Below are positions 10,101 to 19,206 of a stretch of DNA of 64,000 nt, in pieces. The notes below the pieces were generated by a model. The model worked only from the letters and a program-made list of their open reading frames with translations. It was not told where the DNA came from and searched no databases. The DNA is taken from NCBI GenBank assembly GCA_001898505.1, contig MKTZ01000011.1, positions 310,001 to 374,000 of the forward strand. Direction: 5' to 3'. Source of the DNA: Sphingobacteriales bacterium 50-39. Its GTDB lineage: Bacteria > Bacteroidota > Bacteroidia > Chitinophagales > Chitinophagaceae. The first letter of the stretch is position 1, and each line of letters opens with the position of its first letter. A program made the position numbers and the translations under genes.

Positions 10101-10216
10101 TCGTTGACCGACTGTATAAAGCGCTGCAGCCTTTCATCCTCCCACAGCTCCTGTGGCAGGTGTTTTTTGATTTGTCTTGCCAATAACTTATTATAATTGG
10201 TTGCGGCAGAATTCAT
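7151..10216 (-). CDS. Hybrid sensor histidine kinase (coiled coil - 3 PAS - HisKA - HATPase - REC - HPt)
   Basis: This 1021-aa soluble hybrid kinase has, in order, an N-terminal helical/coiled-coil region (about 1-130), three PAS/PAC modules (about 130-245, 255-365 and 375-495), a HisKA helix with phospho-acceptor His524 (NMSHEIRTP), and a HATPase domain with N-box SNAIKF, G1 ADTGLGM and G2 GGTGLGMS. A receiver domain with Asp815 (VLMDIQMP) and a C-terminal HPt domain with candidate His964 (QKAHFLKP) follow. It therefore holds a full internal phosphorelay. There is no transmembrane segment, so it senses something cytosolic. Its start overlaps the stop of the FIST gene by 4 nt, which points to a sensory pair. 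No dedicated output regulator is adjacent. Confidence 0.93.
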   Translation of the reverse strand: MNSAATNYNKLLARQIKKHLPQELWEDERLQRFIQSVNDSYNGFEKDKALADHAFQLNEEEYVRINRRLQSEVQDRRQAIRTLKEAIARISEHNDHNNLVLQEEDSLNTALSYLEEQLAHKKEMEADLKRLSLVASANENGVIFTDASGVISWVNEGFCRMTNFPVSELVGKTPIEVSKGPLTDRAVLRKMVEDFSRGKTFSVEVIFYRKDGSWFWGRAKGQAIFDHEGCVIQQFALIEDITKEKLAQERINEFERKFRTTIEKIGDNCWELNFQTGKMYLSRAEGEHKADEAEWLDRIFSEDRRILEERRRRYETGEVDHDAIEYRVQENDEEPKWILDRSVLIERTQEGQPMTIIGTHTDISHIKRTELELEQRVKQFQSLSENIPGVIFEYEFREDGSQGYRYISPATEKIFGIKSAAFQSISTYMSPEEKAHFDVLNNESRNSLAPFYIESRIVVPEKGTYWCAVSSSFSYISNKGAKVFTGIMTDISAQKKLESELIIAREQAEQFSRSKDNFLANMSHEIRTPMNAVLGMAGQLAKTHLDDKQRFYLDTIYSASENLLVILNDILDLTKIKAGKLGLEKIGFQPGDVLNRALQVMMHRAEEKALLLSVSFCDPALSKVLIGDPYRLNQILLNLLSNAIKFTPVGKVTLSCKVLYEDPDHQKIAIEVADTGLGMEEGFIQTLFDKFTQEYDSVTRQFGGTGLGMSICKELITLMGGEIQITSKKGAGTTVTLIIDMQKGSESDLSSSDNTPVNTENLKSKRVLVVDDNDMNRLVATTILGNYGTVVHEAANGQEAIDFLRHHPVDIVLMDIQMPVMSGFEASIVIRREIDPNLPIIALTANAIRGESEKCLTAGMNDYLSKPFEENTLIKMISDWVIKRPVHPDAGPNMDAVANSLPSTTEPHPTPLYDFHRLEAVSHGNDGFKKKMIQLFINQAPAAIVELKAASASQDLQAVFQKAHFLKPILHNFCIDSLHDEIRELESLALTNRPSSRIDEIIQLLSDVITDVVAKLTLNEH

Positions 10217-11361
10217 CGTTCGGAAATATTAGTGATGGTCATCGTTTGGTTATGCAATTGGCATTGCACCCGGGGCAGCGGAGGGGCGATCTCTCCATAA
10301 GAATAGAAACCTGTTACCAGGGCTTTATCCCCGAAAACCTCTTTTACAGCTTCTACTTCCTCCGTGACCCTGTTTCCCAGAATGATCTTTCTTCCGACAC
10401 AACTGATGAGGATTGAAAATGAAGGCTGCTCCGATACCCGCTCCCCAAATGTCTGCATGGCGGCCGAACTGGCAGCATCGACCAGCCGGTCGAAATTCGC
10501 CTTCATAAAGCGAACGCTGGCGCCTTCGGGCACATCGCCTGCAAACAACATGCTTTTGGATGCTTCGTCTATCGACAGAATGGTCCTGACAACCGGTTCC
10601 TCTTCATCGGAACGCCGGACCATAAGGGGAAATAACAACGCAGAACCCGGCAGCTCATTGGCGTAGTTACCCAGATACTTCCTGTAAAGATCAAGGGCAG
10701 ACTCCTCATCGATCATAAAAAGTTGGTTGCCCTTGCTGCGGGTAATCTTTCGTTCCGGTCCAAAGGACTCCCAGCCACCCATGGACCCATGAGAGACCTG
10801 CACGTGGCTTCCGTATAAACCAATTGCCACGATCTGACCTTCATCAGGACGGGAATTGAGTCCGACCAGCGTACTCTTGAACGAAGTTCCGTCCCCAGCC
10901 AACCCACCGGTGACGGGTACTCTATCCTGCACCAGGCTATTGATCCCCTTGACCAGCTCACTCCCGTTGACCCTGCTCCCGTCTGAAAGGATCAGGATAT
11001 AAGAGAGCGTTTCAAAGCCCATTAAGTTCTCTATCAATGCTTTCCCGGCACGATTACTACAGCCGTCAAAGTCCGCAATGTTCACCTTGGCAGACCGAAC
11101 CCGCGTCTTTTCGAATTCGACGGCCGTCACGGACACGGACCCCTCGTACACACTATCATCGAATATCTCGCCTGCGGTCGAACAAAGTACGATCTCTGCA
11201 TGGGGATAATCCGAGCGGAGCCGATCATATAGACCAGCTGGCTGAAGTGCGGCCTTGTCACCGAAGGCCATCACCAGGCTCACTTTCGACTGGTCAAGTA
11301 CATGGTTATTCTCATTTCCCCGCCACTGCTCGTTTTGGTAAGAAAAGATGGCCGTCTTCAT
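10213..11361 (-). CDS. FIST N/C-domain sensory protein
   Basis: This 382-aa protein matches the FIST family, with an N-terminal FIST domain (VSLVMAFGDKAALQ, IVLCSTAGEI, PVTGGLAGDG) and a C-terminal FIST_C domain (ALDLYRKYLG, FPLMVRR, ILISCVGRKIILGNRVTEEVEAV, GFYSYGEIAP). FIST domains are predicted small-ligand (amino-acid-like) sensors, commonly genetically linked to signalling proteins. Here the gene is translationally coupled (ATGA) to the downstream hybrid kinase, so it probably supplies or modulates that kinase's input. No signal peptide is seen. Confidence 0.88.
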   Translation of the reverse strand: MKTAIFSYQNEQWRGNENNHVLDQSKVSLVMAFGDKAALQPAGLYDRLRSDYPHAEIVLCSTAGEIFDDSVYEGSVSVTAVEFEKTRVRSAKVNIADFDGCSNRAGKALIENLMGFETLSYILILSDGSRVNGSELVKGINSLVQDRVPVTGGLAGDGTSFKSTLVGLNSRPDEGQIVAIGLYGSHVQVSHGSMGGWESFGPERKITRSKGNQLFMIDEESALDLYRKYLGNYANELPGSALLFPLMVRRSDEEEPVVRTILSIDEASKSMLFAGDVPEGASVRFMKANFDRLVDAASSAAMQTFGERVSEQPSFSILISCVGRKIILGNRVTEEVEAVKEVFGDKALVTGFYSYGEIAPPLPRVQCQLHNQTMTITNISER

Positions 11362-11473
11362 GTTGGAATATTTACTGGCAAACGGCCGCCAGACGAAACG
11401 CTACCTCTAAATATTACTTTTTCTCATTATTTTAAAGGAAATCGGAACTTGGACGTACGTGTAATCACTTAGC

Positions 11474-12277
11474 TCAGTTCGCCGGCCCCACCGTCGGTTC
11501 GGGCGATGTGATCAGCAGCTTCTTGAACTCCGCCGAATCCCCGTTGAACACATCAAAATCCACCCTTGTAAAGATACCATTGACACGCCCCATTTCACTA
11601 TGCTGCCAGAAGGTCCAGTCGCGGTACGTATGTGGGCGCTCCTTTTGCAGATAATGGGCCACCCACAAAGGAAAGCTGTCAAAGTCGTCTCTTAAATATT
11701 GCCGGTAAAAATCCACGTTGGTATAGACGATAGGAGTGACATGATAATAATCCTGCACCGTCTGCAGGAAATCTTTGGCCCTCTCCCGCAGCTTCTCCGA
11801 TGACACCCCATATGTCTGCTCGATATCCAGCACAGGAGGCAAATCTCCCGGTTCCAGCTCGACAGAGTTGATAAAGTTCTCGGCCTGCGCTTTGCCGCTC
11901 TTGGTGGCAAGAAAAAAATGGTAGGCCCCCCGTACCAGCCCCGCATTCTTTGACTTTTTCCAGTTGCGTTGAAAAAAGGCATCCTCATTGCCCAGTCCTT
12001 CCGTGGCCTTTATAAAAGCAAAACCCAGCTGCACACGCCCCACCCGCATGTCCCTGACCGACCCCCAATCGATGATATCCTGGTACTTGGACACATCGAT
12101 ACCATGGATGGTATAATTGACCGGCATGTCGATGCCAAATTCGGGGTAGCGCACAAAACGAGCCCTCCTTTCTGTCCACCAGTCATACCCCACAAACAAC
12201 AGCATGATGATCATTGCGCCGAAGAGAGAGAATAATAGGAGTTTCCAGGCCGAGTATTTCCTTAGTTTGATTGCCAT
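11474..12277 (-). CDS. GH25 lysozyme (membrane-anchored)
   Basis: This 267-aa protein has one N-terminal transmembrane segment (about 12-32) followed by a glycoside hydrolase 25 domain: GIDVSKYQDIIDWGSV, FAFIKATEG, GAYHFF and LPPVLDIEQ. The aspartates and glutamates of these blocks form the GH25 active site, which cleaves the beta-1,4 MurNAc-GlcNAc bond of peptidoglycan. It ends with the usual FWQHSEMGRVNGIFTRVDFDVFNG segment. The catalytic domain probably sits in the periplasm. It is divergent from the radical SAM gene. Confidence 0.9.
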   Translation of the reverse strand: MAIKLRKYSAWKLLLFSLFGAMIIMLLFVGYDWWTERRARFVRYPEFGIDMPVNYTIHGIDVSKYQDIIDWGSVRDMRVGRVQLGFAFIKATEGLGNEDAFFQRNWKKSKNAGLVRGAYHFFLATKSGKAQAENFINSVELEPGDLPPVLDIEQTYGVSSEKLRERAKDFLQTVQDYYHVTPIVYTNVDFYRQYLRDDFDSFPLWVAHYLQKERPHTYRDWTFWQHSEMGRVNGIFTRVDFDVFNGDSAEFKKLLITSPEPTVGPAN

Positions 12278-12323
12278 ATCTACGGGTGCAAACCTACATT
12301 AAATTGCCTAATTTTACTTCTCC

Positions 12324-13355
12324 ATGCCCGCATTCAACCGCAACGATACCGTCAACCTTTTATCCAAGCTCACGGCGCGCCGTCTATGGAATGGCGTGAA
12401 GGTCCTCAGCAGCTATTATCTGAGCAAATTCACAGGGAAGGCCATTCAATGGGGCTACCCCGTCAGCATATCTTTCGAACCCACCACTTCCTGTAACCTC
12501 CGCTGTCCCGAATGCCCCAGCGGTCTGCGGGCCTTCACCCGGCCCACCGGCATGCTGAAGAACGATTTTTTCAGGGATACCATCGACCAGCTGTCCAAAG
12601 ACCTTCTCTACCTGATCTTTTATTTCCAGGGCGAGCCCTATTTGAACCCGGCATTCCTGGATATGGTATCCTATGCGTCGAAAAAAGGCATTTATACCGC
12701 CACCTCCACCAATGCCCATTATCTCAATGACACCAATGCCCGGCGGACGGTGGAGAGCGGGCTCGACAGACTGATCATTTCCATCGACGGGGCTACCCAG
12801 GACGTATACGAACAATACCGTGTCGGCGGACGGCTGGAAAAAGTGCTGGAAGGGGCCCGCAACATCGTCAAATGGAAAAAGGAATTGAAGAGCAGGACCC
12901 CCTTTGTCTTTTTCCAGTTCCTTGTCGTAAAGCCCAACGAACACCAGCTCGAAGACATCCGGCGCCTGGCAGCCGAAGTTGGCGTGGACGAAGTGCGGTT
13001 CAAGACGGCCCAGGTCTACGACTACGAAAATGACCCCAACGGCCTGATCCCCACGAATGAAAAATACAGCCGTTACAAAAAGAACGGCAATGGCTCACAT
13101 ACTTTCAAAGGCTCGCTGGACAACCATTGCTGGCGTCTCTGGCATGCGACAGTGATCACCTGGGACGGACTCGTAGTCCCCTGCTGTTTTGACAAGGATG
13201 CTCAACACCAGCTGGGGGATCTGAAAGGAAGGCCCTTTTCGGAAATCTGGCACAATGACAACTATGTCAACTTCCGCCGGCAGATATTGCAGAGCCGTAA
13301 GAACATCGATATCTGCGCTAATTGTAGTGAAGGAACAAAAGTCTGGTCCGACTGA
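12324..13355 (+). CDS. Radical SAM protein with SPASM-type C-terminus
   Basis: This 343-aa protein has the radical SAM cluster motif CNLRCPEC (Cys57, Cys61, Cys64), the partial TIM barrel with the LIISIDGATQDVYEQYR segment, and a C-terminal cysteine set (CWRLWH, VPCCFD, ICANCSEG) that resembles a SPASM/twitch auxiliary cluster. Such enzymes modify peptides or small molecules; no precursor peptide is visible nearby, so the substrate is unknown. Its stop overlaps the DinB gene start by 1 nt (TGATG). Confidence 0.88.
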   Translation: MPAFNRNDTVNLLSKLTARRLWNGVKVLSSYYLSKFTGKAIQWGYPVSISFEPTTSCNLRCPECPSGLRAFTRPTGMLKNDFFRDTIDQLSKDLLYLIFYFQGEPYLNPAFLDMVSYASKKGIYTATSTNAHYLNDTNARRTVESGLDRLIISIDGATQDVYEQYRVGGRLEKVLEGARNIVKWKKELKSRTPFVFFQFLVVKPNEHQLEDIRRLAAEVGVDEVRFKTAQVYDYENDPNGLIPTNEKYSRYKKNGNGSHTFKGSLDNHCWRLWHATVITWDGLVVPCCFDKDAQHQLGDLKGRPFSEIWHNDNYVNFRRQILQSRKNIDICANCSEGTKVWSD

Positions 13356-13834
13356 TGCCACTCTCCCTATCCATATTGACCCGCCTGCAGCATCAGCACG
13401 AAGCCCTGCCCGAGCTCATCCGGGGGCTTACGGAGCAGCAGCTCAGGCAACGGATCAACCCCGATAAATGGAGCACCTTCGAGAACATAGCACACCTGGC
13501 AGCCTATCAACCCATGTTCCTCGCCCGGCTGGAAAGAATGGCCGCCGAAGACACCCCATCATTTGAACGTTACGTAGCAGAGAAAGACCCCTCATTCCCC
13601 GATTACCTGAATATTTCCCTGCCATCCCTTCTGGACCTCATCTCTGCCAGCGCTACACAAATCACCATCAGGCTCACCTCTCTGGGCGACACCGGCCTTC
13701 TCCGCACCGGCCTCCATCCCAGATACGGCAACCTCACCGTCCCGCAGTGGGCACAGTTCTATCTGCTGCACGAAGCCCACCATCTGTACACGATTTTTAT
13801 GTTGACGCAGGACCTGCGTGCAGCCAGCGTATAA
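13355..13834 (+). CDS. DinB-like four-helix protein
   Basis: This 159-aa protein has the DinB/YfiT-like pattern: LTRLQHQHEALPELIRGLTEQ, WSTFENIAHLAAYQPMFLARLERM with a metal-type His in the second helix, and a final QFYLLHEAHHLYTIFML helix with His residues. DinB-fold proteins are metal-binding and many are thiol-dependent transferases. The 1-nt overlap with the radical SAM gene indicates an operon. The precise reaction is unknown. Confidence 0.8.
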   Translation: MPLSLSILTRLQHQHEALPELIRGLTEQQLRQRINPDKWSTFENIAHLAAYQPMFLARLERMAAEDTPSFERYVAEKDPSFPDYLNISLPSLLDLISASATQITIRLTSLGDTGLLRTGLHPRYGNLTVPQWAQFYLLHEAHHLYTIFMLTQDLRAASV

Positions 13835-13885
13835 AATATTTATATTATTTTTACAAATCAGGCTGACCAAACCCCGCGTTGCTAC

Positions 13886-14344
13886 ATGGCGCTAGAAAAT
13901 GAAATAAACCAGCGAAAATTTCGCAACGAATACCAGAAATCCGCGATCAATCTTATCTACACGTATAATTGGGTCACGGAGAAGATCACCAAGATATTTG
14001 ATGAATGGGATATCACAACCCAGCAATTCAATATCCTGCGGATCCTACGGGGCGCCGGCCAGCCGCTGTCCACCCTGCAGATACGTCAAAGAATGCTGGA
14101 TAAGATGAGCGACACCAGCCGGATTGTAGATCGCCTGGTAAAAAAAGGACTTGTTAAAAAAGGTATTTGTAAGATGGATCGTCGCCTCGTCGACGTTACT
14201 ATAACAGACAAGGGTAAAAAGCTGCTGGAAAAGATCGACCAGTACAGCGACCAGATGGACGGTATCATGATGAACCTCACAGAGGAGGACGCCAGGACCC
14301 TGAACGAATTGTTGGACAAGATAAGAAATGCAAAGGATGAATAG
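13886..14344 (+). CDS. MarR-family transcriptional regulator
   Basis: This 152-aa winged-helix regulator has an N-terminal dimerisation helix, the DITTQQFNILRILRGAG segment, a recognition helix around QRMLDKMSDTSRIVDRLVKKGLV, and the wing KMDRRLVDVTITDKGKKLL, all classic MarR features. Its last codons overlap the start of the GHL10-type hydrolase gene by 17 nt, so it is probably transcribed with it. The ligand is unknown. Confidence 0.9.
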   Translation: MALENEINQRKFRNEYQKSAINLIYTYNWVTEKITKIFDEWDITTQQFNILRILRGAGQPLSTLQIRQRMLDKMSDTSRIVDRLVKKGLVKKGICKMDRRLVDVTITDKGKKLLEKIDQYSDQMDGIMMNLTEEDARTLNELLDKIRNAKDE

Positions 14345-15935
14345 ATTGTACCGAATGTTGCTTGCAGCCAGCCTGCTGGCCATTTCCGCTCCCTTATTTA
14401 GTCAAGTGACGCCCCCCATGCCAAAATATGAGTTTAGAGCCGCCTGGGTGGCTTCCGTCGAGAACATCGACTGGCCCTCCAAAAAGGGGCTGCCCACCGA
14501 CAGCCAAAAACTGGAATTCATCCGGCTGCTGGATATGCAACAACGCAATGGGATGAACGCGCTCGTGGTACAGATACGTCCCGCCGCAGACGCCTTTTAT
14601 CCCTCACCCTATGAACCCTGGAGCGAATGGCTTACCGGTGTACAGGGCAAGGCCCCATCCCCATATTATGACCCCTTGCAGTTCATGATAGAGGAGACCC
14701 ACAAACGCGGTATGGAATTCCATGCCTGGTGCAACCCCTACAGAGCAGTCTATGCCATCGGCAAATCATCCATTTCCCCCACCCATATCACCCGGCTGCA
14801 TCCCGAATGGTTCCTGAATTACGGAGGGACCCTTTATTTCGACCCCGGTAACAAAGATGTGCAGGACTATGTGATCCGGGTGATCCGCGACATCGTACGC
14901 AGATATGACGTGGATGCCCTGCATTTCGATGACTATTTTTATCCGTATCGTATCCCCAACAAGGAATTTCCCGATGACACCAGCTATGCCAAATACGGTA
15001 AGGACATGGATCGCGGCGACTGGCGGAGAAGCAATGTAGACTCCATTATCCTTCGGCTCAGCACCATGATAAAGGAGGAGAAAAAACATTGCAAGTTTGG
15101 TATCAGCCCCTTTTGCGTATGGCGGAATAGCAGCAAAGACCCCGAAGGCAGCGAAACACAGGCCGGCCAGACAAATTACGATGACCTGTATGCGGATATC
15201 CTGTTGTGGCTGAAGCGCGGATGGATCGACTATGTCGTGCCCCAGCTATACCTCGAAATAGGGTATAAACGTGCCGACTATTCCGTGCTCCTGCCCTGGT
15301 GGAATGATCACTCTTTTGGCCGTCAGTGTTTCATCGGCCTGGCTATCTATAGGGCAAACTCCAATCCCGCCTGGCGGGACAAGACCCAGCTGACGCGCCA
15401 GTTACAGACCCTGAGGAATTCCCCTAATGTACAGGGCGCCGTTTATTTCAGCAACAAGTCCTTTGAGAAGAACCCCAATGGCTGGTGCGATAGCCTGCAG
15501 CTCAATTACTACAATTATCCGGCGCTGATCCCGCCCATGCCATGGATCGACTCGATACGACCCCATGTACCGCTTGTACACAATGAATACAATAAGAAAG
15601 AATCCATCCAGACAGCCTGGATATCCAAAGGCGCCGGTGAAGACACATTAAGAGGGTATGCGCTCTATCGTTCGGAGACACCCCAATGCAATATCGACTC
15701 CATGCAGGTTTTTCAATTCATCCCTTATGACCCCGTCGCAGGCTTCCATATCCGGGAAAATGCCGGAGGTACAAAAAAATACTATTATTTCGCCACTGCC
15801 ATCAGCAGGACCAATATGGAAAGCCCGCCGATAGCGATACAGGGCTCCGCCTCCGATACCCAGACCTCCACCAGGGCCGTCATGCCGCCCAGCGGGTCCA
15901 CAGCCGACCGCCCCAATACCGACCGGTCCAATTAA
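14328..15935 (+). CDS. GHL10-type (DUF187) secreted glycoside hydrolase
   Basis: This 535-aa protein has a signal peptide (cleavage near PLFSQ) and the glycosyl-hydrolase-like 10 domain: EFRAAWVASVENIDWPSKKGLPTD, NALVVQIRPAADAFYPS, MEFHAWCNPYRA, VDALHFDDYFYPYR and YVVPQLYLEIGY. Proteins of this family (YngK-like) are predicted exported glycosidases that may act on peptidoglycan or polysaccharide. A C-terminal beta-sandwich of about 130 residues follows the barrel. A second ATG at 14337 is an equally good start; both are within the tail of the MarR gene. Confidence 0.88.
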   Translation: MQRMNRLYRMLLAASLLAISAPLFSQVTPPMPKYEFRAAWVASVENIDWPSKKGLPTDSQKLEFIRLLDMQQRNGMNALVVQIRPAADAFYPSPYEPWSEWLTGVQGKAPSPYYDPLQFMIEETHKRGMEFHAWCNPYRAVYAIGKSSISPTHITRLHPEWFLNYGGTLYFDPGNKDVQDYVIRVIRDIVRRYDVDALHFDDYFYPYRIPNKEFPDDTSYAKYGKDMDRGDWRRSNVDSIILRLSTMIKEEKKHCKFGISPFCVWRNSSKDPEGSETQAGQTNYDDLYADILLWLKRGWIDYVVPQLYLEIGYKRADYSVLLPWWNDHSFGRQCFIGLAIYRANSNPAWRDKTQLTRQLQTLRNSPNVQGAVYFSNKSFEKNPNGWCDSLQLNYYNYPALIPPMPWIDSIRPHVPLVHNEYNKKESIQTAWISKGAGEDTLRGYALYRSETPQCNIDSMQVFQFIPYDPVAGFHIRENAGGTKKYYYFATAISRTNMESPPIAIQGSASDTQTSTRAVMPPSGSTADRPNTDRSN

Positions 15936-15942
15936 AATTCTC

Positions 15943-15950
15943 TACCTTTG
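15943..15950 (+). promoter_or_regulatory. Candidate Bacteroidota -7 element
   Basis: The octamer TACCTTTG matches the TAnnTTTG -7 consensus of the Bacteroidota primary sigma factor and lies 33 bp ahead of the DegT aminotransferase start. I do not see a clear TTG -33 box at the usual spacing, so this is tentative. Confidence 0.4.
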
Positions 15951-15982
15951 AATAAGTTTATCAACATATAAAATCCATATAT

Positions 15983-17200
15983 ATGCCTGGTTTTGAACTA
16001 TTTGGTCCCGAAGAACGCAAAGAGGTCAACGATGTCCTCGAGACGGGTATCTACATGCGCTATGGTTTTGACGGTCCCCGTAAAGGGATCTGGAAATCCA
16101 AAGAACTGGAAGCCGCCCTCTGCGAGCGATTAGGTGTAAAATACGCCCAGCTCACCTCCAGCGGCACTTCTGCCCTGTCGACCGCCCTGGCCATCCTGGG
16201 AGTTGGCGCCGGCGATGAGGTCATTATGCCCACCTTCACGTTCGTGGCCAGCTTCGAAGCCGTGCTTAGTGTAGGTGCCATACCCGTACTGGTGGATGTG
16301 GACAGCACGCTGACCCTGGACCCTGCTGCCGTCCGCCAGGCCATTACCCCCCGGACCAAATGTATCATGCCCGTACATATGTGCGGCGCCATGGCCGACC
16401 TGGACCCCCTCCTGGCCATTTGTAAGGAACATGACATCGTCTTGTTGGAAGACGCCTGCCAAAGCACCGGCGCTCAATACAAGGGCCGCCACCTGGGAAC
16501 CATCGGACAGGCCGGCACTCTCTCATTCGACTTTGTAAAGACCGTCACCTGTGCAGAAGGCGGGGCCGTATTGACCAATAGCGAAGAACTCTATATCCGG
16601 GCAGATGGATACACAGACCATGGCCATGACCACAAGGGGGTGGATCGCGGAGCCGATCTTCATCCTTTTATCGGATACAACTACCGGATCTCCGAACTGC
16701 ATGCCGCCGTTGGACTGGCTCAGATCCGCAAGCTGGATAAGTTCCTGGCCATCCAGAAAAAGAATCATCAGCAACTTAAAGCCATTCTTTCCACGATACC
16801 CGAAATTACTTTTCGGCAGATACCCGATCCATCCGGTGACAGCTGCACCTTCCTCAGCTGGTTCCTCCCTACCGAGGCGCTTACCAGGGGCTTGGTCGCC
16901 GAACTAAAGGAGCAGGGCATCCTTGCCGGTAACTTCTACTGGTTCGACAACAACTGGCACTACTATCGCAAATGGACACATCTTCACCAGGCAGCAAGCC
17001 TGAACAGGCTCCCCGAGGCGCAGCAGATAGCCCTTAAGAAGCTGTCCCCCGATGCCTTCCCCGTCAGCGACAGGATTATGAGTCGTTGCATATCCACCGC
17101 TATCAGCCTCGCCTGGACGGAGGAGCAGACAAAAGATAAGGGAGAAAAGATCGCGGCGGCAGTGAAAAAGGTGCTTAGCCGGGAAAAGGCGACAGTGTAG
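15983..17200 (+). CDS. DegT/DnrJ/EryC1/StrS-family PLP aminotransferase
   Basis: This 405-aa fold-type I PLP enzyme shows TSSGTSAL (58-65, cofactor phosphate site), VLLEDACQSTGA (Asp157, which contacts the pyridine ring) and SFDFVKTVTCAEGGAV with the Schiff-base Lys186. The family transaminates keto-sugars or inositols for surface polysaccharides and antibiotics. No sugar-nucleotide genes lie beside it, so its substrate is open. A TAnnTTTG motif precedes it. Confidence 0.9.
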   Translation: MPGFELFGPEERKEVNDVLETGIYMRYGFDGPRKGIWKSKELEAALCERLGVKYAQLTSSGTSALSTALAILGVGAGDEVIMPTFTFVASFEAVLSVGAIPVLVDVDSTLTLDPAAVRQAITPRTKCIMPVHMCGAMADLDPLLAICKEHDIVLLEDACQSTGAQYKGRHLGTIGQAGTLSFDFVKTVTCAEGGAVLTNSEELYIRADGYTDHGHDHKGVDRGADLHPFIGYNYRISELHAAVGLAQIRKLDKFLAIQKKNHQQLKAILSTIPEITFRQIPDPSGDSCTFLSWFLPTEALTRGLVAELKEQGILAGNFYWFDNNWHYYRKWTHLHQAASLNRLPEAQQIALKKLSPDAFPVSDRIMSRCISTAISLAWTEEQTKDKGEKIAAAVKKVLSREKATV

Positions 17201-17213
17201 CCCGGGCGGAAAT

Positions 17214-17606
17214 TTATTTCCCTTCCAGCTTATTGCAGTACTCCAGGGACCCGAGCCGGAATCGCAGAGGCAGGTGGATGGTCTTTTCCAGCTCCAGCTC
17301 TCTCTTGCAAAAGAACCCAAAATGAGTAACCATCCTGTCAGCGGGAACAGGGCTGGGACGGCCCGAAGCGGCTCGTTCAAGACCCCCCATGGCAGGTGAA
17401 AATATGCCCCTCAAAGATGTATCTCCCAAATAGCCCGGAGAGAAAGTATCCCATCGCGGGAGGCTGGAAAAAAGAACTGCCGGCCGCGTTAATTCCAGAC
17501 ATACAGGGATCTTTTTAGCCTCATTGTGCAAAAAAATCTGCCCCCGGACGGCCCCCGTCAGAAGGGTTGAAATACATACAACAACAAACATTTTTTTTCG
17601 TTGCAT
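17214..17606 (-). CDS. Small predicted secreted protein, unknown function
   Basis: This 130-aa protein starts at [22 protein letters not shown], a good signal peptide, chosen over a longer reading that adds 51 unlikely residues and runs into the rpoN upstream region. The mature part has no domain I recognise; it has two cysteines (CLELTR and the later FFCKRE) plus another near the end (LEYCNK). It ends 13 bp from the convergent aminotransferase gene and is divergent from rpoN. Confidence 0.55.
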   Translation of the reverse strand: MQRKKMFVVVCISTLLTGAVRGQIFLHNEAKKIPVCLELTRPAVLFSSLPRWDTFSPGYLGDTSLRGIFSPAMGGLERAASGRPSPVPADRMVTHFGFFCKRELELEKTIHLPLRFRLGSLEYCNKLEGK

Positions 17607-17710
17607 GGTCCTTATCCGCTTTTTATGTAGATTTACGGCCTGATTTTTGTGGTTCCCGCCGCCCCGATTCCAAAAACGAGACAGGGCGGCTGAGCAAAAC
17701 CCCTGAATAC

Positions 17711-19195
17711 ATGTCGTTAAGTCAATCTTTACAGCAAAAGTTACTACAAAAACTGTCACCGCAGCAAATTCAGCTCATGAAATTGCTACAGGTGCCGACA
17801 GCCAATTTGGAGGAAAGGATCAAGGAGGAGCTGGAGGAGAACCCTGCCCTGGAAGTGACGGAAGATGACCACGACGATGGCTCGGAGGAGCTAAAGGACG
17901 AGTTCGAAAACACCGACGAATATGAAGAGCAGGACGGCAGCGAGGATGAGTATGAGAACATCGATATCAGCGAGTATGTCAACGAATACGACGACGACGT
18001 CGCGGATTATAAATTGAGGGATGACAACTATCCTGATGCCGATGAGGACAGGACCATGCCGCATAGGGTAGAGACCTCTTTCCACGAGCTGCTCCTGGAC
18101 CAGCTGGGTATGCTCGTAGTGGATGACAGGACCCGCAAGATCGCAGAGCAGATAGTAGGGAGCATCGACGACGACGGATACCTGCGCAGGGAGACCGCCT
18201 CCATCGCCGATGACCTGGCCTTCCGGCAGAATATCGAGACGACAGATCAGGAGATCGAATCCCTGATCAAAAAGATCCAACAGTTCGATCCACCCGGCGT
18301 AGGGGCCAGAGATTTACAGGAATGTCTGCTTATCCAGCTGCACCGCAAAAAGGGCGAAGGCAAGGCAGTAGAGATGGCCACCGACGTACTCACCTATTAT
18401 TTCGACGAGTTCACCAAGAAACATTACGACAAGATACAAAGAGGATTGAACCTGAGCGATGACCAGCTGAAGGACGTGATTAGCCAGATCGTCAAGCTGA
18501 ACCCCAAGCCGGGTGGCGATATCAGCGAGGTCAACAAGGCCGAGAGCTATGTGATCCCCGACTTTTTTATTACCAACAATGGCGGAAAGCTCGAATTGTC
18601 CTTAAACTCGAAGAATGCCCCCGACCTCCGTATCAGCGAAGGGTATAAGGAGATGCTGAAGGAATACGACAGGGGTAGCAAAAAGGACAAGCGCCAGAAA
18701 GAGGCCGTTCTTTTCATCAAGCAGAAGATCGATGCCGCCAAATGGTTCATCGACGCCATTAAGCAACGGCAGCAGACACTCTACAATACCATGCACACCA
18801 TCATGGATTACCAGCATCAGTTCTTCCTCACCGGGGACGAGACCTCACTGCGACCCATGATCCTGAAGGACATCGCCGAAAGGACCGCGCTGGATATTTC
18901 CACTGTCAGCCGGGTAGCCAACAGCAAGTTTGTACAGACGGAATTTGGCACCTACCGGTTGAAATTTTTCTTTAGTGAATCGCTCAGCACCGAGAGTGGC
19001 GAAGAAGTCTCCACCCGCGAGGTAAAGAAGATCCTCAGCGACCTCATCGAAGGAGAGAGCAAGAAAAAGCCGCTCAGTGATGAGAAGCTGACAGAGCTCC
19101 TGCAGGAGAAGGGCTATAACATCGCCCGCCGCACCGTGGCCAAATACCGCGAGCAATTGAACATCCCCGTCGCCCGTCTGCGGAAAGAGCTGTAA
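17711..19195 (+). CDS. rpoN: RNA polymerase sigma-54 factor RpoN
   Basis: This 494-aa protein has all three sigma-54 regions. The glutamine-rich activator-interacting region I is [19 protein letters not shown]; an acidic region II covers about 55-115 (many D/E, with [15 protein letters not shown]). The core-binding domain ([27 protein letters not shown]) and the DNA-binding C-terminus follow, with the RpoN box [10 protein letters not shown] about 20 residues from the end. The start was set at 17711 because the upstream 48 residues of the open frame are not sigma-54-like. No bacterial enhancer-binding protein is encoded nearby. Confidence 0.95.
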   Translation: MSLSQSLQQKLLQKLSPQQIQLMKLLQVPTANLEERIKEELEENPALEVTEDDHDDGSEELKDEFENTDEYEEQDGSEDEYENIDISEYVNEYDDDVADYKLRDDNYPDADEDRTMPHRVETSFHELLLDQLGMLVVDDRTRKIAEQIVGSIDDDGYLRRETASIADDLAFRQNIETTDQEIESLIKKIQQFDPPGVGARDLQECLLIQLHRKKGEGKAVEMATDVLTYYFDEFTKKHYDKIQRGLNLSDDQLKDVISQIVKLNPKPGGDISEVNKAESYVIPDFFITNNGGKLELSLNSKNAPDLRISEGYKEMLKEYDRGSKKDKRQKEAVLFIKQKIDAAKWFIDAIKQRQQTLYNTMHTIMDYQHQFFLTGDETSLRPMILKDIAERTALDISTVSRVANSKFVQTEFGTYRLKFFFSESLSTESGEEVSTREVKKILSDLIEGESKKKPLSDEKLTELLQEKGYNIARRTVAKYREQLNIPVARLRKEL

Positions 19196-19206
19196 ATTGC
19201 AACGCA

